Shown here piece by piece: positions 1-8,188 of a stretch of DNA of 64,000 nucleotides. Source of the stretch: Nitrospira sp. Lineage in GTDB: Bacteria > Nitrospirota > Nitrospiria > Nitrospirales > Nitrospiraceae. The notes under the pieces were generated by a model, which saw only the letters and a list, made by a program, of their open reading frames with translations, did not search any database and was not told the origin of the DNA. Every line of letters begins with the position of its first letter. Position 1 is the first letter of the stretch. The stretch is from contig JAFEBM010000027.1 in the NCBI GenBank assembly GCA_018242685.1, forward strand, positions 62,001 to 126,000. The letters run 5' to 3'. A program made the position numbers and the translations under genes.

Positions 1-165
1 CGCAAGGTCAGGAACGTCTTCCCCTTGGTCATGTCCAGCGCGCAACTCGGTGACCACGGCTTCCGGCACGAGGATGTGCCGATACAGATTCTGGAGCAGG
101 GAGAGATGTTGGAGTCGATGGAGATAAAAGAGCGGGGAGGTATCGCAGACGACTCGCTCAGGCAT
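1..165 (-). CDS. DUF3368 PIN-like toxin candidate (partial)
   Basis: The visible N-terminal 55 residues begin MPERVVCDTSPLFYLHRL, the PIN-fold opening seen in DUF3368 proteins, with the acidic Asp8 that normally helps hold the catalytic metal. The gene starts inside the end of the UPF0175 gene (8-base overlap), so the two are translationally coupled. Known members of this pairing are predicted VapC-like RNase toxins with a small UPF0175 antitoxin. The 3' end lies outside the window, so the remaining acidic residues cannot be checked. Confidence 0.75.
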   Translation of the reverse strand, partial: MPERVVCDTSPLFYLHRLQHLSLLQNLYRHILVPEAVVTELRAGHDQGEDVPDLA

Positions 166-409
166 GACGGAGGTCCTGCCTCAGTTCCTCCTCTGTTTCA
201 TCGAAAAGAGACACGCCATAACGGGCCAGCGCCTGAAGGAAACTGACGCGAGGCACGCCCGCGAGTTCCGCGGCTCGCCCCGAAGACAGCTTGCCCAGTT
301 CAAACAGCTTCGCCGCCGCCGCCATCCGGATTTCCCGGGAACATTCCTCCGGCGTTTCCTTCAACGCCGACAGCACGGCATCGGGCATCTCAATGGAAAT
401 CGTCTTCAT
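158..409 (-). CDS. UPF0175 family antitoxin-like protein
   Basis: An 83-residue protein starting MKTISIEMPDAVLSAL. It has a short beta strand, then helices including KLFELGKLSSGRAAELAGV and RVSFLQALARYGVSLFD, which is the usual UPF0175 layout with a helix-turn-helix-like middle. A purine-rich ribosome site (GGGAGGTGG on the minus strand) lies just ahead of the start. It overlaps and precedes the DUF3368 gene. By family knowledge it would be the antitoxin and perhaps an autorepressor; that role is inferred. Confidence 0.8.
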   Translation of the reverse strand: MKTISIEMPDAVLSALKETPEECSREIRMAAAAKLFELGKLSSGRAAELAGVPRVSFLQALARYGVSLFDETEEELRQDLRHA

Positions 410-510
410 CGACCACCTCCCGTCCCTGGCTCACATATGGACCGCGCACAGTGTCACAGTAGCAAGCCGGAACCGGTCGGTCAAGTTGCTTGCAAGCTCG
501 CACACCTGAC

Positions 511-559
511 CAGCTGGTTCTCACGTGATGATGGCAGGCCACTGGACGAAGGATGATCC
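511..559 (+). repeat. Dispersed imperfect repeat, copy A
   Basis: This copy has the core GGCAGGCCACTGGACGAAGG. Two related copies lie at about 847-950 and 2124-2239. In all three, one frame reads M-[A/T]-G-x-W-T-K-[D/E], so it may be a decayed coding segment. Copy A is the shortest. Apart from this and the 671-759 repeat, the gene-free stretch 410-961 shows nothing I recognise. Confidence 0.55.
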
Positions 560-670
560 CCTATGAGCCGGCAAGTTAGCGGCGCGGATTGTGGAGTGTT
601 GGATCGGCTGTTGATCTGGAACTCCACGGCTTCGTCCATCATCCGTAAGCAAACTGCTGCGGAGAGACAG

Positions 671-759
671 GCCGCACGAAGGTACCTTTCCGGCTGCCCG
701 ATGGAACGTGGGGCGTGAATACCTCCGATGCGCGGAAACGGTGGGCTTCGGCATGATGT
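671..759 (+). repeat. 89-bp direct repeat, first copy
   Basis: Nearly identical, with about ten mismatches, to positions 1690-1779. Both copies encode the peptide VPFRLPDGTW and the following NTSDARKR in the same frame and end in the same TGA. The first copy has a stop just upstream and no start codon, so it is a fragment. The repeated frame suggests the 3' end of an old gene duplicated on either side of the DUF2442/DUF4160 pair. Confidence 0.6.
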
Positions 760-846
760 CGACCTCTATGTGAGTCTTGGCCGACCTGAGAAACCAGACC
801 AACCAACCAAACGAACCAGCCAGATCAGGCAAAGGAGAACAACTAA

Positions 847-950
847 CCAGCGCTCGCGCGATGCGATGGATGACAGGCTGTTGGACGAAGGAAACGACGT
901 CCCCGCTGTGGGACGGTAACGCAATGTCCCCGCGACCTCACAGGCTTCTC
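847..950 (+). repeat. Dispersed imperfect repeat, copy B
   Basis: Shares with copy C (2124-2239) the segments CGCTCGCG, GACAGGCTGTTGGACGAAGG and CTGTGGGACGG, then a more divergent tail ending in a similar CTCACAGG. It sits immediately downstream of the DUF2442 gene. Confidence 0.55.
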
Positions 951-961
951 ACCGCTTTCGG

Positions 962-1213
962 CTATGCGCAGGCTTTCTTACTCGGTTCATGTCGAAGACC
1001 CAGCAATCCGTCGATCGATAGATCTTCGTCGAGGAGCGGCCAATGAATGCCATATCCCGATGGGCTCACCTCAAATACTTGTTGTTCCCGTGTCGATGCG
1101 GCGAGCCGATCAGACAATTCCGCGAGTGGAAAGGAAAGCTTTCTCCCGTCCACCTCAAGCCGCAACCACCCCTCTTCGACGACAACCTCTTTCACATTGT
1201 GATAGTTACCCAT
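962..1213 (-). CDS. DUF2442 domain protein
   Basis: An 83-residue protein starting MGNYHNVKEVVVEEGWLRLE. It contains the DUF2442 pattern: a strand-rich start, FPLAELSDRLAAS, then SPSGYGIHWPLLDEDLSIDGLL. The start at 1213 is chosen because GGAGGAAG lies just upstream and because it overlaps the DUF4160 stop by 8 bases; longer in-frame starts would run deeper into that gene. DUF2442 and DUF4160 genes are commonly adjacent and are suspected, not proven, to be a toxin-antitoxin-like pair. Confidence 0.75.
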   Translation of the reverse strand: MGNYHNVKEVVVEEGWLRLEVDGRKLSFPLAELSDRLAASTREQQVFEVSPSGYGIHWPLLDEDLSIDGLLGLRHEPSKKACA

Positions 1214-1467
1214 GCTTCTTCCTCCGTTCAAACTCATCCCACTGTCGGAGAATGTAGTCGAAATGTTCAAACACAATCTTTCTCACCTCTCGAGTATCTC
1301 GCGCATTCATCTGATAAACAAATACCTCTTCGAGATCGTAGCCCTCTCGATCCAGCCAATACTTGCCACTCCTTCTCGGCTTTGCGCGCATGCACATGCG
1401 GAGGCTCATTTGCTTCGTTCGCGTAGAAAAAGAATCGCCAACCGAGAATCTGGAGAATTGTCGGCAT
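1206..1467 (-). pseudogene. DUF4160 protein, frameshifted
   Basis: The N-terminal half reads MPTILQILGWRFFFYANEAN then EPPHVHARKAEKE, a clear DUF4160 signature. The C-terminal half (GKYWLDREGYDLEEV through HFDYILRQWDEFERRKKHG) lies in another frame. The break falls near 1375-1385, around AAGGAGTGGCAAG. The two halves join into one normal-length protein of about 87 residues, so a single-base indel or a sequencing error explains it. It is coupled to the DUF2442 gene downstream. Confidence 0.7.
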
Positions 1468-1689
1468 ACCCATTCCGCGATCATCCAAAACAAGGTGCCG
1501 CCTCTGGTCTTTGCGTAATGCCGTCACGCAACATTCCCATACTCCGTGAGATGCGTCAAGCCAGGCGCTTCCGATTTCTGCGTAGGAGCTCCGCCTCCTC
1601 CAAGAGAGTGGCGAACATTATCGAGCAGGATCAGACTGAGGTTCTGGAGGCCGCCGAACTGGGACGAGTGAAGCGAAAAATGATCGTGT

Positions 1690-1779
1690 GCCGCACGAGG
1701 GTGCCCTTCCGGCTGCCGGATGGAACGTGGGTCGTGAATACGTCCGATGCGCGGAAACGGGTGACTTCGGCATGATGCC
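1690..1779 (+). repeat. 90-bp direct repeat, second copy
   Basis: Partner of 671-759. Here the conserved peptide is preceded by an open frame (KRKMIVCRTRVPFRLPDGTW) that could start near 1517 or 1551. I do not recognise a family and do not call a gene. Between 1468 and 2277 the only other structure noted is repeat copy C. Confidence 0.55.
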
Positions 1780-2123
1780 GGTGGGCAGCCTTATTTCTGC
1801 TCGTGCTTGTTAGGGCCTCGCTCAGGTCGCATTTTGTTTGATTCGCTATACCATCAGCACCTTCTCTCTACACCGAGTCTTGCCGTCAAAAAAACGTTTG
1901 AATTTGTCACGCGCGGTGCGGTAAGTATAATCTAAAGCCTTCCTAACTAATAAAAAGTGGCGCGAGTATCACAGGCCGCGAGTTGGTGAAAGGGAAGGCG
2001 GACTTTTCGGATTGCCTGCTGAGATCAATTAATCGTTCGGGCGGCTGTGATTCGACCGTCACGTTCGATCAGGCCGCAAGGAAGCTTGATGGATTTCAGT
2101 CGTTGTAGTAGGCTGGCGCGAAT

Positions 2124-2239
2124 CAGCTGGCGCTCGCGTGATGAATGGCAGGCTACTGGACGAAGGAAGCGATGTTCCAGCTGTGGGACGGAATCTCAAT
2201 GCCCGGTGCAAAGACAAGCAATGACCTCAATCGCACAGG
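2124..2239 (+). repeat. Dispersed imperfect repeat, copy C
   Basis: Longest of the three copies. Core GGCAGGCTACTGGACGAAGG, followed by CAGCTGTGGGACGG. In one frame it reads MAGYWTKEAMFQLWDG, parallel to copies A and B. It lies just upstream of the first polysaccharide gene and may mark the end of the accessory segment. Confidence 0.55.
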
Positions 2240-2277
2240 TCTGAAAACCGTTCATGAGTGTCTAAGGAGAAAATCGT

Positions 2278-2991
2278 ATGCCACTGCTGCAGAGGACGAA
2301 CAACCTCGCTTCTTTCCTGAGCTGGCCTGGACTGAGGGCTGCCTTCGGGCTCTTATCTAGCGACGCCCGCCATACATGGATTCGGACGGTTAATGCTCCA
2401 CGTCTCAGTATGGCTCCTTTGGACATGATCTATCCATGGTTCTCATTCCCCTCAATTGAGTATCTTGCTAGACTTAGCTCGCCAGACATGCGCGTACTCG
2501 AGTTCGGATGTGGATATTCCACGATCTGGTGGGCGCAGCGAGTTTCCCAGGTAACCTCGATCGAACGCTCAGCTCATTGGATTGCTGAAGTGAGACACGC
2601 GCTCTCGAAGCATACAATGACGAATGTTGACGTGGTTCCTTTTTTGGAATTTGCAGGGACAACAGAGGAAGAGATCCAAGCGAGGGTCGACCCGGTAGAG
2701 CTTGCGTCAATGATTCAAAGATATGTTTCTGCAGGACAGGAAAAGTCCGAACTAGATGTTGATGTTATTGTAATCGATGACGTCTTTCGAAACGAAGCGG
2801 CGACAGCAGCGATTGCCCAGCTAAAGCCAGGGGGGTATCTGGTTCTGGATGATTCGGAACGACCACGCTATGGCCCAACCTGCGAGCTATTCAAGCGAAT
2901 GGGTTGGAGTTTTGCAAGTTTCTACGGTGCAGTTCCCTACCACTTTCACGAAAAACAGACGACGATCTGGCATAAACCGATTCATGTGTAA
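2278..2991 (+). CDS. Class I SAM-dependent methyltransferase-like protein
   Basis: A 237-residue protein preceded by AAGGAGAAAATCGT. Motif I is VLEFGCGYSTIWWAQ (residues about 73-87), a glycine-rich SAM loop; the acidic motif II is TSIERS; and DVDVIVIDDVFR followed by LKPGGYLVLDDSER resembles motifs IV-V. The first 70 residues carry no recognised domain. It opens the polysaccharide block and probably modifies a sugar, although the acceptor cannot be read from the sequence. The A+T-rich codon use matches the following genes. Confidence 0.75.
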   Translation: MPLLQRTNNLASFLSWPGLRAAFGLLSSDARHTWIRTVNAPRLSMAPLDMIYPWFSFPSIEYLARLSSPDMRVLEFGCGYSTIWWAQRVSQVTSIERSAHWIAEVRHALSKHTMTNVDVVPFLEFAGTTEEEIQARVDPVELASMIQRYVSAGQEKSELDVDVIVIDDVFRNEAATAAIAQLKPGGYLVLDDSERPRYGPTCELFKRMGWSFASFYGAVPYHFHEKQTTIWHKPIHV

Positions 2992-3179
2992 GTCAGCGAG
3001 GCTAGAGGGGTGTGAGCGAGAGCAAGAAGCTGCGAAGTGCCGCATGCGAAGCATAAAAGGCCAGTTACCACGGCTGTTAGGCCGTAGTTCCTCTACAATC
3101 CAGGCGCCTTCTTCTGTGAAAGCTAGAGCGCCACGCTGGAAGCGTTGTCCGGAGGGTGAAGTTGTGAGTTATCCATCTT

Positions 3180-4550
3180 ATGCGTGAGATGACATCCTGG
3201 GAAACAAGATTCCTATACACTGTAGTGTTTCTTCCCGTTTTCGGACGGTCACTTTTCCCGATGGTCAGGGACAAGGAATCCATGACACTCCAATCTTCGT
3301 TTGCAGACCCACAAATCCTGGGAATCTACATGCTCATGGCGTATTGCCTCTACTGTTTAATGAGGCAGCCAGGTTCGCTTAGATATGCATTTGCCTCACC
3401 GCTGTGGCCGCTTACCATTTTTACAGTAGTTGCCTTTGCATCAGCCGTCGTGATTTCACGTGCACCCATGTATTCGCTTTGGAGAAGCGCAGAAACTAGC
3501 GTGGTCCTTTTGTGGGCGGCTCTTGTGTTCTCGCATTTGAAGAGGGAACAAAGCCCTATAAAACTCTTTGTTGCTTATTATGCGATGAGTGCAATCATGC
3601 TCGTAGCGGTTCTGGTTGCAGTGGTCATCGATCCACAGAACGCATGGATACATGAACAGCACAAAGTAGATCGGCTAGAAACGAGTTCTACGTTCATGAT
3701 GGCAGCGAATACAATTGGTGTCATGGCTGCACTCATAGCCTTAGCAACCCTTGCCCGCTTTATCTTGCTAACAAAAGTTCGTTATCTTGCGCTATCTCTC
3801 GCGGCTCTAGCCATATGCTATGGAGCTCGATCGCGCACCGGCTTCATCGTGTTTGTGCTCGGTCTATTGGTTCTGACCGGTTTTCTCTTGCGGATGCCAA
3901 GGAGACGTGGGATCGCTAGTATTGTAGGAGGTCTTGCGGGTGTTCTTATAGTCGGCCTTCTCCTTGTCAGCCCAGAGTTTACAGATTCCGTTGTACACAC
4001 ATTCACCCGTGGCCATAGCGAGGCAAACATCAGGTCTTTAGACGGACGAGTTCCCCTGTGGACAGAAGGTCTGAAAGCTTTTGAGCAATACCCTATTCTG
4101 GGGGCAGGGTATGGGACCTATCCCGTGCGGCTTGTCGGTAGAGGCCATTTTCACAACATGTTTCTTGAGCTAGCGGTAACGACGGGTGTCTTGGGACTTT
4201 TGCCCATACTCATCCTGCTTGGAATAATCGGTACGCGACTAGGCAAGCTTCTATTGCGCAACCATAATTATGACGGAGCAATATCGCATTCGATAAATTT
4301 ACTCGATGTCCTACTAATAGCTACTGTCGTAATCGTCTCTCAAATGTCAACAGCCGCGGCAGCATACTATTCCTGGCAGATGATTGGAATTGTTGTGCTG
4401 GCTGTTGGACTCTTTGCAATACCGGATACGTATGTAACCAATGACGGTGATAGTAATTGTGTCCCATCAGTGGTTGCAACACAGTCAACTTCATCAACCT
4501 TACAAAACCATCAGTCCTTTGAAGTGCAAAAGCACCCAATTATCCTATGA
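3180..4550 (+). CDS. O-antigen ligase/polymerase family membrane protein (Wzy/WaaL-like)
   Basis: A 456-residue protein with about ten to twelve hydrophobic segments. A positively charged YGARSRTGFIVFVLGLL stretch and a large outer loop containing LDGRVPLWTEGLKAFEQYP, GAGYGTYPVR and HFHNMFLELAVTTGVLGLLP match the Wzy_C (O-antigen ligase) family. Such proteins polymerise or transfer lipid-linked glycans on the periplasmic face of the inner membrane. With the flippase downstream it points to a Wzx/Wzy-type pathway. Polymerase and ligase cannot be told apart by sequence alone. The hydrophilic tail of about 40 residues has no recognised motif. Confidence 0.8.
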   Translation: MREMTSWETRFLYTVVFLPVFGRSLFPMVRDKESMTLQSSFADPQILGIYMLMAYCLYCLMRQPGSLRYAFASPLWPLTIFTVVAFASAVVISRAPMYSLWRSAETSVVLLWAALVFSHLKREQSPIKLFVAYYAMSAIMLVAVLVAVVIDPQNAWIHEQHKVDRLETSSTFMMAANTIGVMAALIALATLARFILLTKVRYLALSLAALAICYGARSRTGFIVFVLGLLVLTGFLLRMPRRRGIASIVGGLAGVLIVGLLLVSPEFTDSVVHTFTRGHSEANIRSLDGRVPLWTEGLKAFEQYPILGAGYGTYPVRLVGRGHFHNMFLELAVTTGVLGLLPILILLGIIGTRLGKLLLRNHNYDGAISHSINLLDVLLIATVVIVSQMSTAAAAYYSWQMIGIVVLAVGLFAIPDTYVTNDGDSNCVPSVVATQSTSSTLQNHQSFEVQKHPIIL

Positions 4551-4689
4551 TTGCCTAGGTTGAGACTTTCCCTTGCAGTTGTCATTTAAACTCGTTAATG
4601 CTTGACCTTCACAACAAACAGTTGTGCCGAACAAAGAATGTGCGCTTGTAAGCGTCCTGTACAGAGTTTGCTTTCTTACATCCCCTAAT

Positions 4690-4803
4690 ATGCGGGATTT
4701 ACTCATGAAAGATCCGGAGGTTGAGGTTAGTGTACTCGGTATCGGAAGTAATGAGCACCTCGGTGAGATCATGAGACTAGATATCCTCTTCCATATTTGT
4801 TAG
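4690..4803 (+). CDS. Short unrecognised ORF
   Basis: A 37-residue frame, MRDLLMKDPEVEVSVLGIGS through LFHIC, lying alone in the 298-bp space between the polymerase and flippase genes. It has no clear ribosome site. Its composition is protein-like, and it could be a remnant of a lost polysaccharide gene. Low confidence that it is expressed. Confidence 0.2.
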   Translation: MRDLLMKDPEVEVSVLGIGSNEHLGEIMRLDILFHIC

Positions 4804-4848
4804 CCTTCCCAACGGCTACTCACTTCGGTCAGCAGATAATCTGGAAAG

Positions 4849-6156
4849 TTGATTGTGCAAACTGGGCGATTAGTAGTCCAAGGGTTTCAACGGAGATTAT
4901 TGGGGTATGTTTCACAGGGGATCGTGAAGGGCTCATTCTTCTCAATCATTTCACAAGCGGTCGTATCGGGATCAAATTTTGTCGGAGGAATCATTGTTGC
5001 CAAGGCAACCGGGATATCTGATTTTGGGATTTATTCACTAATCGCAATGACGGTACTAGCTTTGCAGGGAATTCAGCAGGCCTTGATCATCGGCCCGATG
5101 ATGTTCCTTTCAGAAGTTGGTGAAGACAACCAGGATCGATTCTCGCGATATTTCAGTCTGCAGGTAATATTTTCAGCGCCGCTTGCTATCAGCGCTGCAG
5201 TTGCCATTGAGATCTTTTTGCATCAGTGGAGTGTTAGCCAGGTACTCGGCATCGTGGGAGTTATCTTCTTTCTGCAGGTGCAAGAGTTCTTGAGGATGAG
5301 ATTCTACATTGATCTGAAGGCGGGGAAGGTATTGGCTCTTGATATAACCAATCATGGTCTAAGACTCACGCTATTGTTGTTCCTTTGGTGGTTCGAATTC
5401 TTATCAGTATCCTTCGCATTTCTCGTGATGGCGTTTGCCGGTGGTGTAACCTGTCTTCGTGTCGTCAGGAATGTGACACTACAACCATTTCAAATCTGCG
5501 CCGATGTTGCTAGAAGGAGTTTTCGATATGGGCGGTGGCTCTTATTAGAATCACTCGCGTATTACCTGTCTATTCCTTTGTATTTATATTTGTCGTCGGT
5601 TCTCCTATCGTATGAGGCAACGGGCGGCTTAAGCGCGGTAATCTCCCTGCTGAATCTACCGAATGTTCTTGTGCTAGGCGTGATGAACTTGGCTGTTCCG
5701 ATGGCGCAACGAAAACTCCTGAACGAGGGATATGAAGCTTGGCGATTTCAGCTCATCAGCACGGGAACGATGGTGATCGTGACTAGTATATGTGTATGTG
5801 GTGCCATCTCCTCAGCAGGATCTTCCTTGCTAGGCATTGTCTATGGCTCCGAGTTCGAAAAATACGGAGACCTTTTGCCTATCGTCGGTGTGTGCTACTG
5901 CTTCTTGGCGGTGAATACGGTTCTGGCTGCTGCATTTCGAACCGCTCACGCACCACAGGTAGGTGCTGTGACGAAATTGTGGTCCTCAGTCATCACGCTG
6001 TCTGTTGCCTATCCACTAATTATTCTATGGGGAGTTGAAGGAGCAGCAGCTGGGCTTGTTGTAACCTCGGTGACATGGGTGGCGATCTACATATTTTACA
6101 TTTTCAGGGGAACCTTGGGAGCAGCGAGAGTTCTAGAACAGAAATTCCAGACTTGA
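4849..6156 (+). CDS. Polysaccharide flippase, Wzx/MATE-like
   Basis: A 435-residue protein with 11-12 predicted membrane segments and little else. The opening GSFFSIISQAVVSGSNFVGG and IIVAKATGISDFGIYSL are typical of the PST/Wzx oligosaccharide flippase family, which moves undecaprenyl-linked repeat units across the inner membrane. The frame opens at a TTG (4849); GTG at 4855 is an equal alternative and no strong ribosome site decides. Position between the polymerase and glycosyltransferase genes supports the role. Confidence 0.8.
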   Translation: MIVQTGRLVVQGFQRRLLGYVSQGIVKGSFFSIISQAVVSGSNFVGGIIVAKATGISDFGIYSLIAMTVLALQGIQQALIIGPMMFLSEVGEDNQDRFSRYFSLQVIFSAPLAISAAVAIEIFLHQWSVSQVLGIVGVIFFLQVQEFLRMRFYIDLKAGKVLALDITNHGLRLTLLLFLWWFEFLSVSFAFLVMAFAGGVTCLRVVRNVTLQPFQICADVARRSFRYGRWLLLESLAYYLSIPLYLYLSSVLLSYEATGGLSAVISLLNLPNVLVLGVMNLAVPMAQRKLLNEGYEAWRFQLISTGTMVIVTSICVCGAISSAGSSLLGIVYGSEFEKYGDLLPIVGVCYCFLAVNTVLAAAFRTAHAPQVGAVTKLWSSVITLSVAYPLIILWGVEGAAAGLVVTSVTWVAIYIFYIFRGTLGAARVLEQKFQT

Positions 6157-6191
6157 TCGTGGTGCATGTTCGTATAAAAACTGAGGCTGAG

Positions 6192-8030
6192 ATGGACAAG
6201 AAATCTATTCTGATCATTATGGTATTCGCAATGGTGCATGTATCCATTGGCGCTGCACAGGCTGCGGATATGAATGTTTCCAAGGAAGAGTTTTTAGAAA
6301 CAATAATGAAGATATCTGGAGACAAGAAGGTAAAGATTGAAGAGGGAACAGCCCGGCTCATTGACAGTGAGGGGGAATGGAGCATTTTGGGAGCAAACCA
6401 GAAGAAAAATGTATCGTACGAACGTTCTGCAACATGGTCACTTCCGCCGAATCAAACACACGAACTTCTCATTGTGGATGACCCGATCAGCGACACCTAT
6501 ATCCTTCCTTTTTCAGACCCTGTTCCTAACGTTCGGTCGGGCAATGACTTGTCTCTTGTCGCGGCCAGGGGCGAGGTTGAATCGGGAAGCTTTGTTTTGC
6601 GTTCAGGCAGCAATCCACTTCGGGGAGTAACAGTTGAGGTCAATGATCTTGTCTCGACATCGGGTCAGGAGCTGATTGAAGCGACGAGTATCGATGTCAG
6701 TGTCGTGAAGTGTTGGTTTCAGGCAGGCGGTACGATAGACAGAACAGTGGAAGGGACGAAGCGCCTCGTGCCCGAGTTGCTTTTACACAATCCTGAACTA
6801 GTGCAAGTTGACTACGAGCATCAGGTGAATCTGGTGAAGAACCTTCCGTCGATTGAGGACAGCGAACGGCTGGTCGCGTTTGATCAACCAAAACAATTCA
6901 ACCAACAATTCTGGATTACTCTCCATGTGCCGAAGCAAACATTGCCTGGGTTTTACACCAGTACGGTCCGTTTGTCCTTTGATGTGTCCTCGCGCCGTGA
7001 GACCCAGCAGTTCGCGCTCCAACTGCAGGTTCTACCATTCGAGCTTCCTGAGCCGATCATTGATTATGCAATGTTCTACAAAGGACAATTAAATTCCTTT
7101 GCAGCTACTCAAGTGTCAACATACAACAAGTCGCCTGGGCAGATGTTGGCTGACTTCAGAGACATGAGGGAGCATGGACTGACAAATGTGGCAATCGAAG
7201 ATGATATTTCTCCAACCGGCCCAACAGCGGATTCTATGAAGAAAGTGAAAGAGACCGTTGCTTTAATGCGGGAGGCAGGATTCAACAATACAAGGATGTT
7301 GTACATAGATTGGGAACTGCGGGCCAGCGACAATCGCTCTCTCTATACTCAGAAACTTCGCGACTTGCTCACTATCGCCAAGCAGAAGGGTTTCAGCGAA
7401 CTCTTTGTGTATAATCGTGATGAGCAGCAAGCTGAGGCGTTGCTGAAGGGGAGGCTATCATTCGAGACAGCTCATGAGGAGGGTGTCAAAAATTTTGTTG
7501 CAACTTCGGGCAAAAGCATTCTGAAGATGGCGGGACTGCTGGATGTCATTATTCTACGCCGAAAAGATTGGCGTAACACTGACCTTGCCAGACAGGTTGG
7601 GATGGAATCGTGGGCTTATGCTGATCCTCAGGGAGGAGAAGAACGACCATTCACCTATCGTAGTATCTACGGTGTAAGACTTTGGGCAGAAGGATTTGAT
7701 GGTGTATGTGAGTATACATATCAGAGCGCTACGCGCAAGGAGCGCACTGGGTGGAACGATTGGGGACATGATCGTTGGAGGCCACACACCATGAGCTATG
7801 CAACTCGCACACGACCTATACGAACACTCCAGTGGGAAGGCTGGCGCGAAGGGATCGACGATGTTCGCTATCTCACTATGCTGCTCAAGGTAGATCCGCT
7901 GCCTGGTCGAAATGGAGCCGAATCTAGGAATGCGCATCTTCGTGCGGCGATCGGCATCGAAAAAAACGCGCATCCTTCAATTATGAGAAGGAAGATTGCG
8001 GAGAGAATAGTTTTGAGTATCAAACGTTAA
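6192..8030 (+). CDS. Secreted GH123/DUF4091-like protein
   Basis: A 612-residue protein. The start at 6192 is chosen because it gives a standard signal peptide (MDKKSILIIMVFAMVHVSIG with AQA/AD cleavage near residue 23). The middle has beta-sandwich-like segments (SGSFVLRSG, LPGFYTSTVRLSFDV). The C-terminal half resembles a TIM-barrel of the DUF4091/GH123 type, ending with GWREGIDDVRYLTMLL, the signature of that group. Known GH123 members are beta-N-acetylgalactosaminidases; DUF4091 members are mostly uncharacterised. In a polysaccharide cluster it may trim or modify the secreted glycan; that is inference. Confidence 0.65.
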   Translation: MDKKSILIIMVFAMVHVSIGAAQAADMNVSKEEFLETIMKISGDKKVKIEEGTARLIDSEGEWSILGANQKKNVSYERSATWSLPPNQTHELLIVDDPISDTYILPFSDPVPNVRSGNDLSLVAARGEVESGSFVLRSGSNPLRGVTVEVNDLVSTSGQELIEATSIDVSVVKCWFQAGGTIDRTVEGTKRLVPELLLHNPELVQVDYEHQVNLVKNLPSIEDSERLVAFDQPKQFNQQFWITLHVPKQTLPGFYTSTVRLSFDVSSRRETQQFALQLQVLPFELPEPIIDYAMFYKGQLNSFAATQVSTYNKSPGQMLADFRDMREHGLTNVAIEDDISPTGPTADSMKKVKETVALMREAGFNNTRMLYIDWELRASDNRSLYTQKLRDLLTIAKQKGFSELFVYNRDEQQAEALLKGRLSFETAHEEGVKNFVATSGKSILKMAGLLDVIILRRKDWRNTDLARQVGMESWAYADPQGGEERPFTYRSIYGVRLWAEGFDGVCEYTYQSATRKERTGWNDWGHDRWRPHTMSYATRTRPIRTLQWEGWREGIDDVRYLTMLLKVDPLPGRNGAESRNAHLRAAIGIEKNAHPSIMRRKIAERIVLSIKR

Positions 8031-8084
8031 CCAGCACAGGCGATAATCCACGCTCGGGATTCCTCAAAAAAGCTAAAACTGATG

Positions 8085-8100
8085 GCACTTTCCGAAGTGC
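8085..8100. other. Short perfect hairpin
   Basis: GCACTT-TCCG-AAGTGC is a perfect 6-bp stem with a tetraloop in the gap between the GH123-like gene and the next glycosyltransferase. No T-run follows, so it is not a typical terminator. It could be a processing site or operator. Confidence 0.3.
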
Positions 8101-8188
8101 TGATGTTAAAGGCCTGTAAGTATCGATGTGATCACTGTCGCTGTAGTCACGGAAGTACAGCCAGCGGCTGGAGGAAGGGTATCGGAGC

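Noticed and set aside
511..2239. Integron attC sites around the toxin-antitoxin-like genes
   Set aside because: No pair of GTTRRRY and RYYYAAC core sites with matching arms was found near the repeats, and no integrase is in the window.
8083..8101. TGGCAC followed by GTGC as a sigma-54 promoter
   Set aside because: The GG to GC spacing is 13 instead of 10; the sequence is better explained as a small hairpin.
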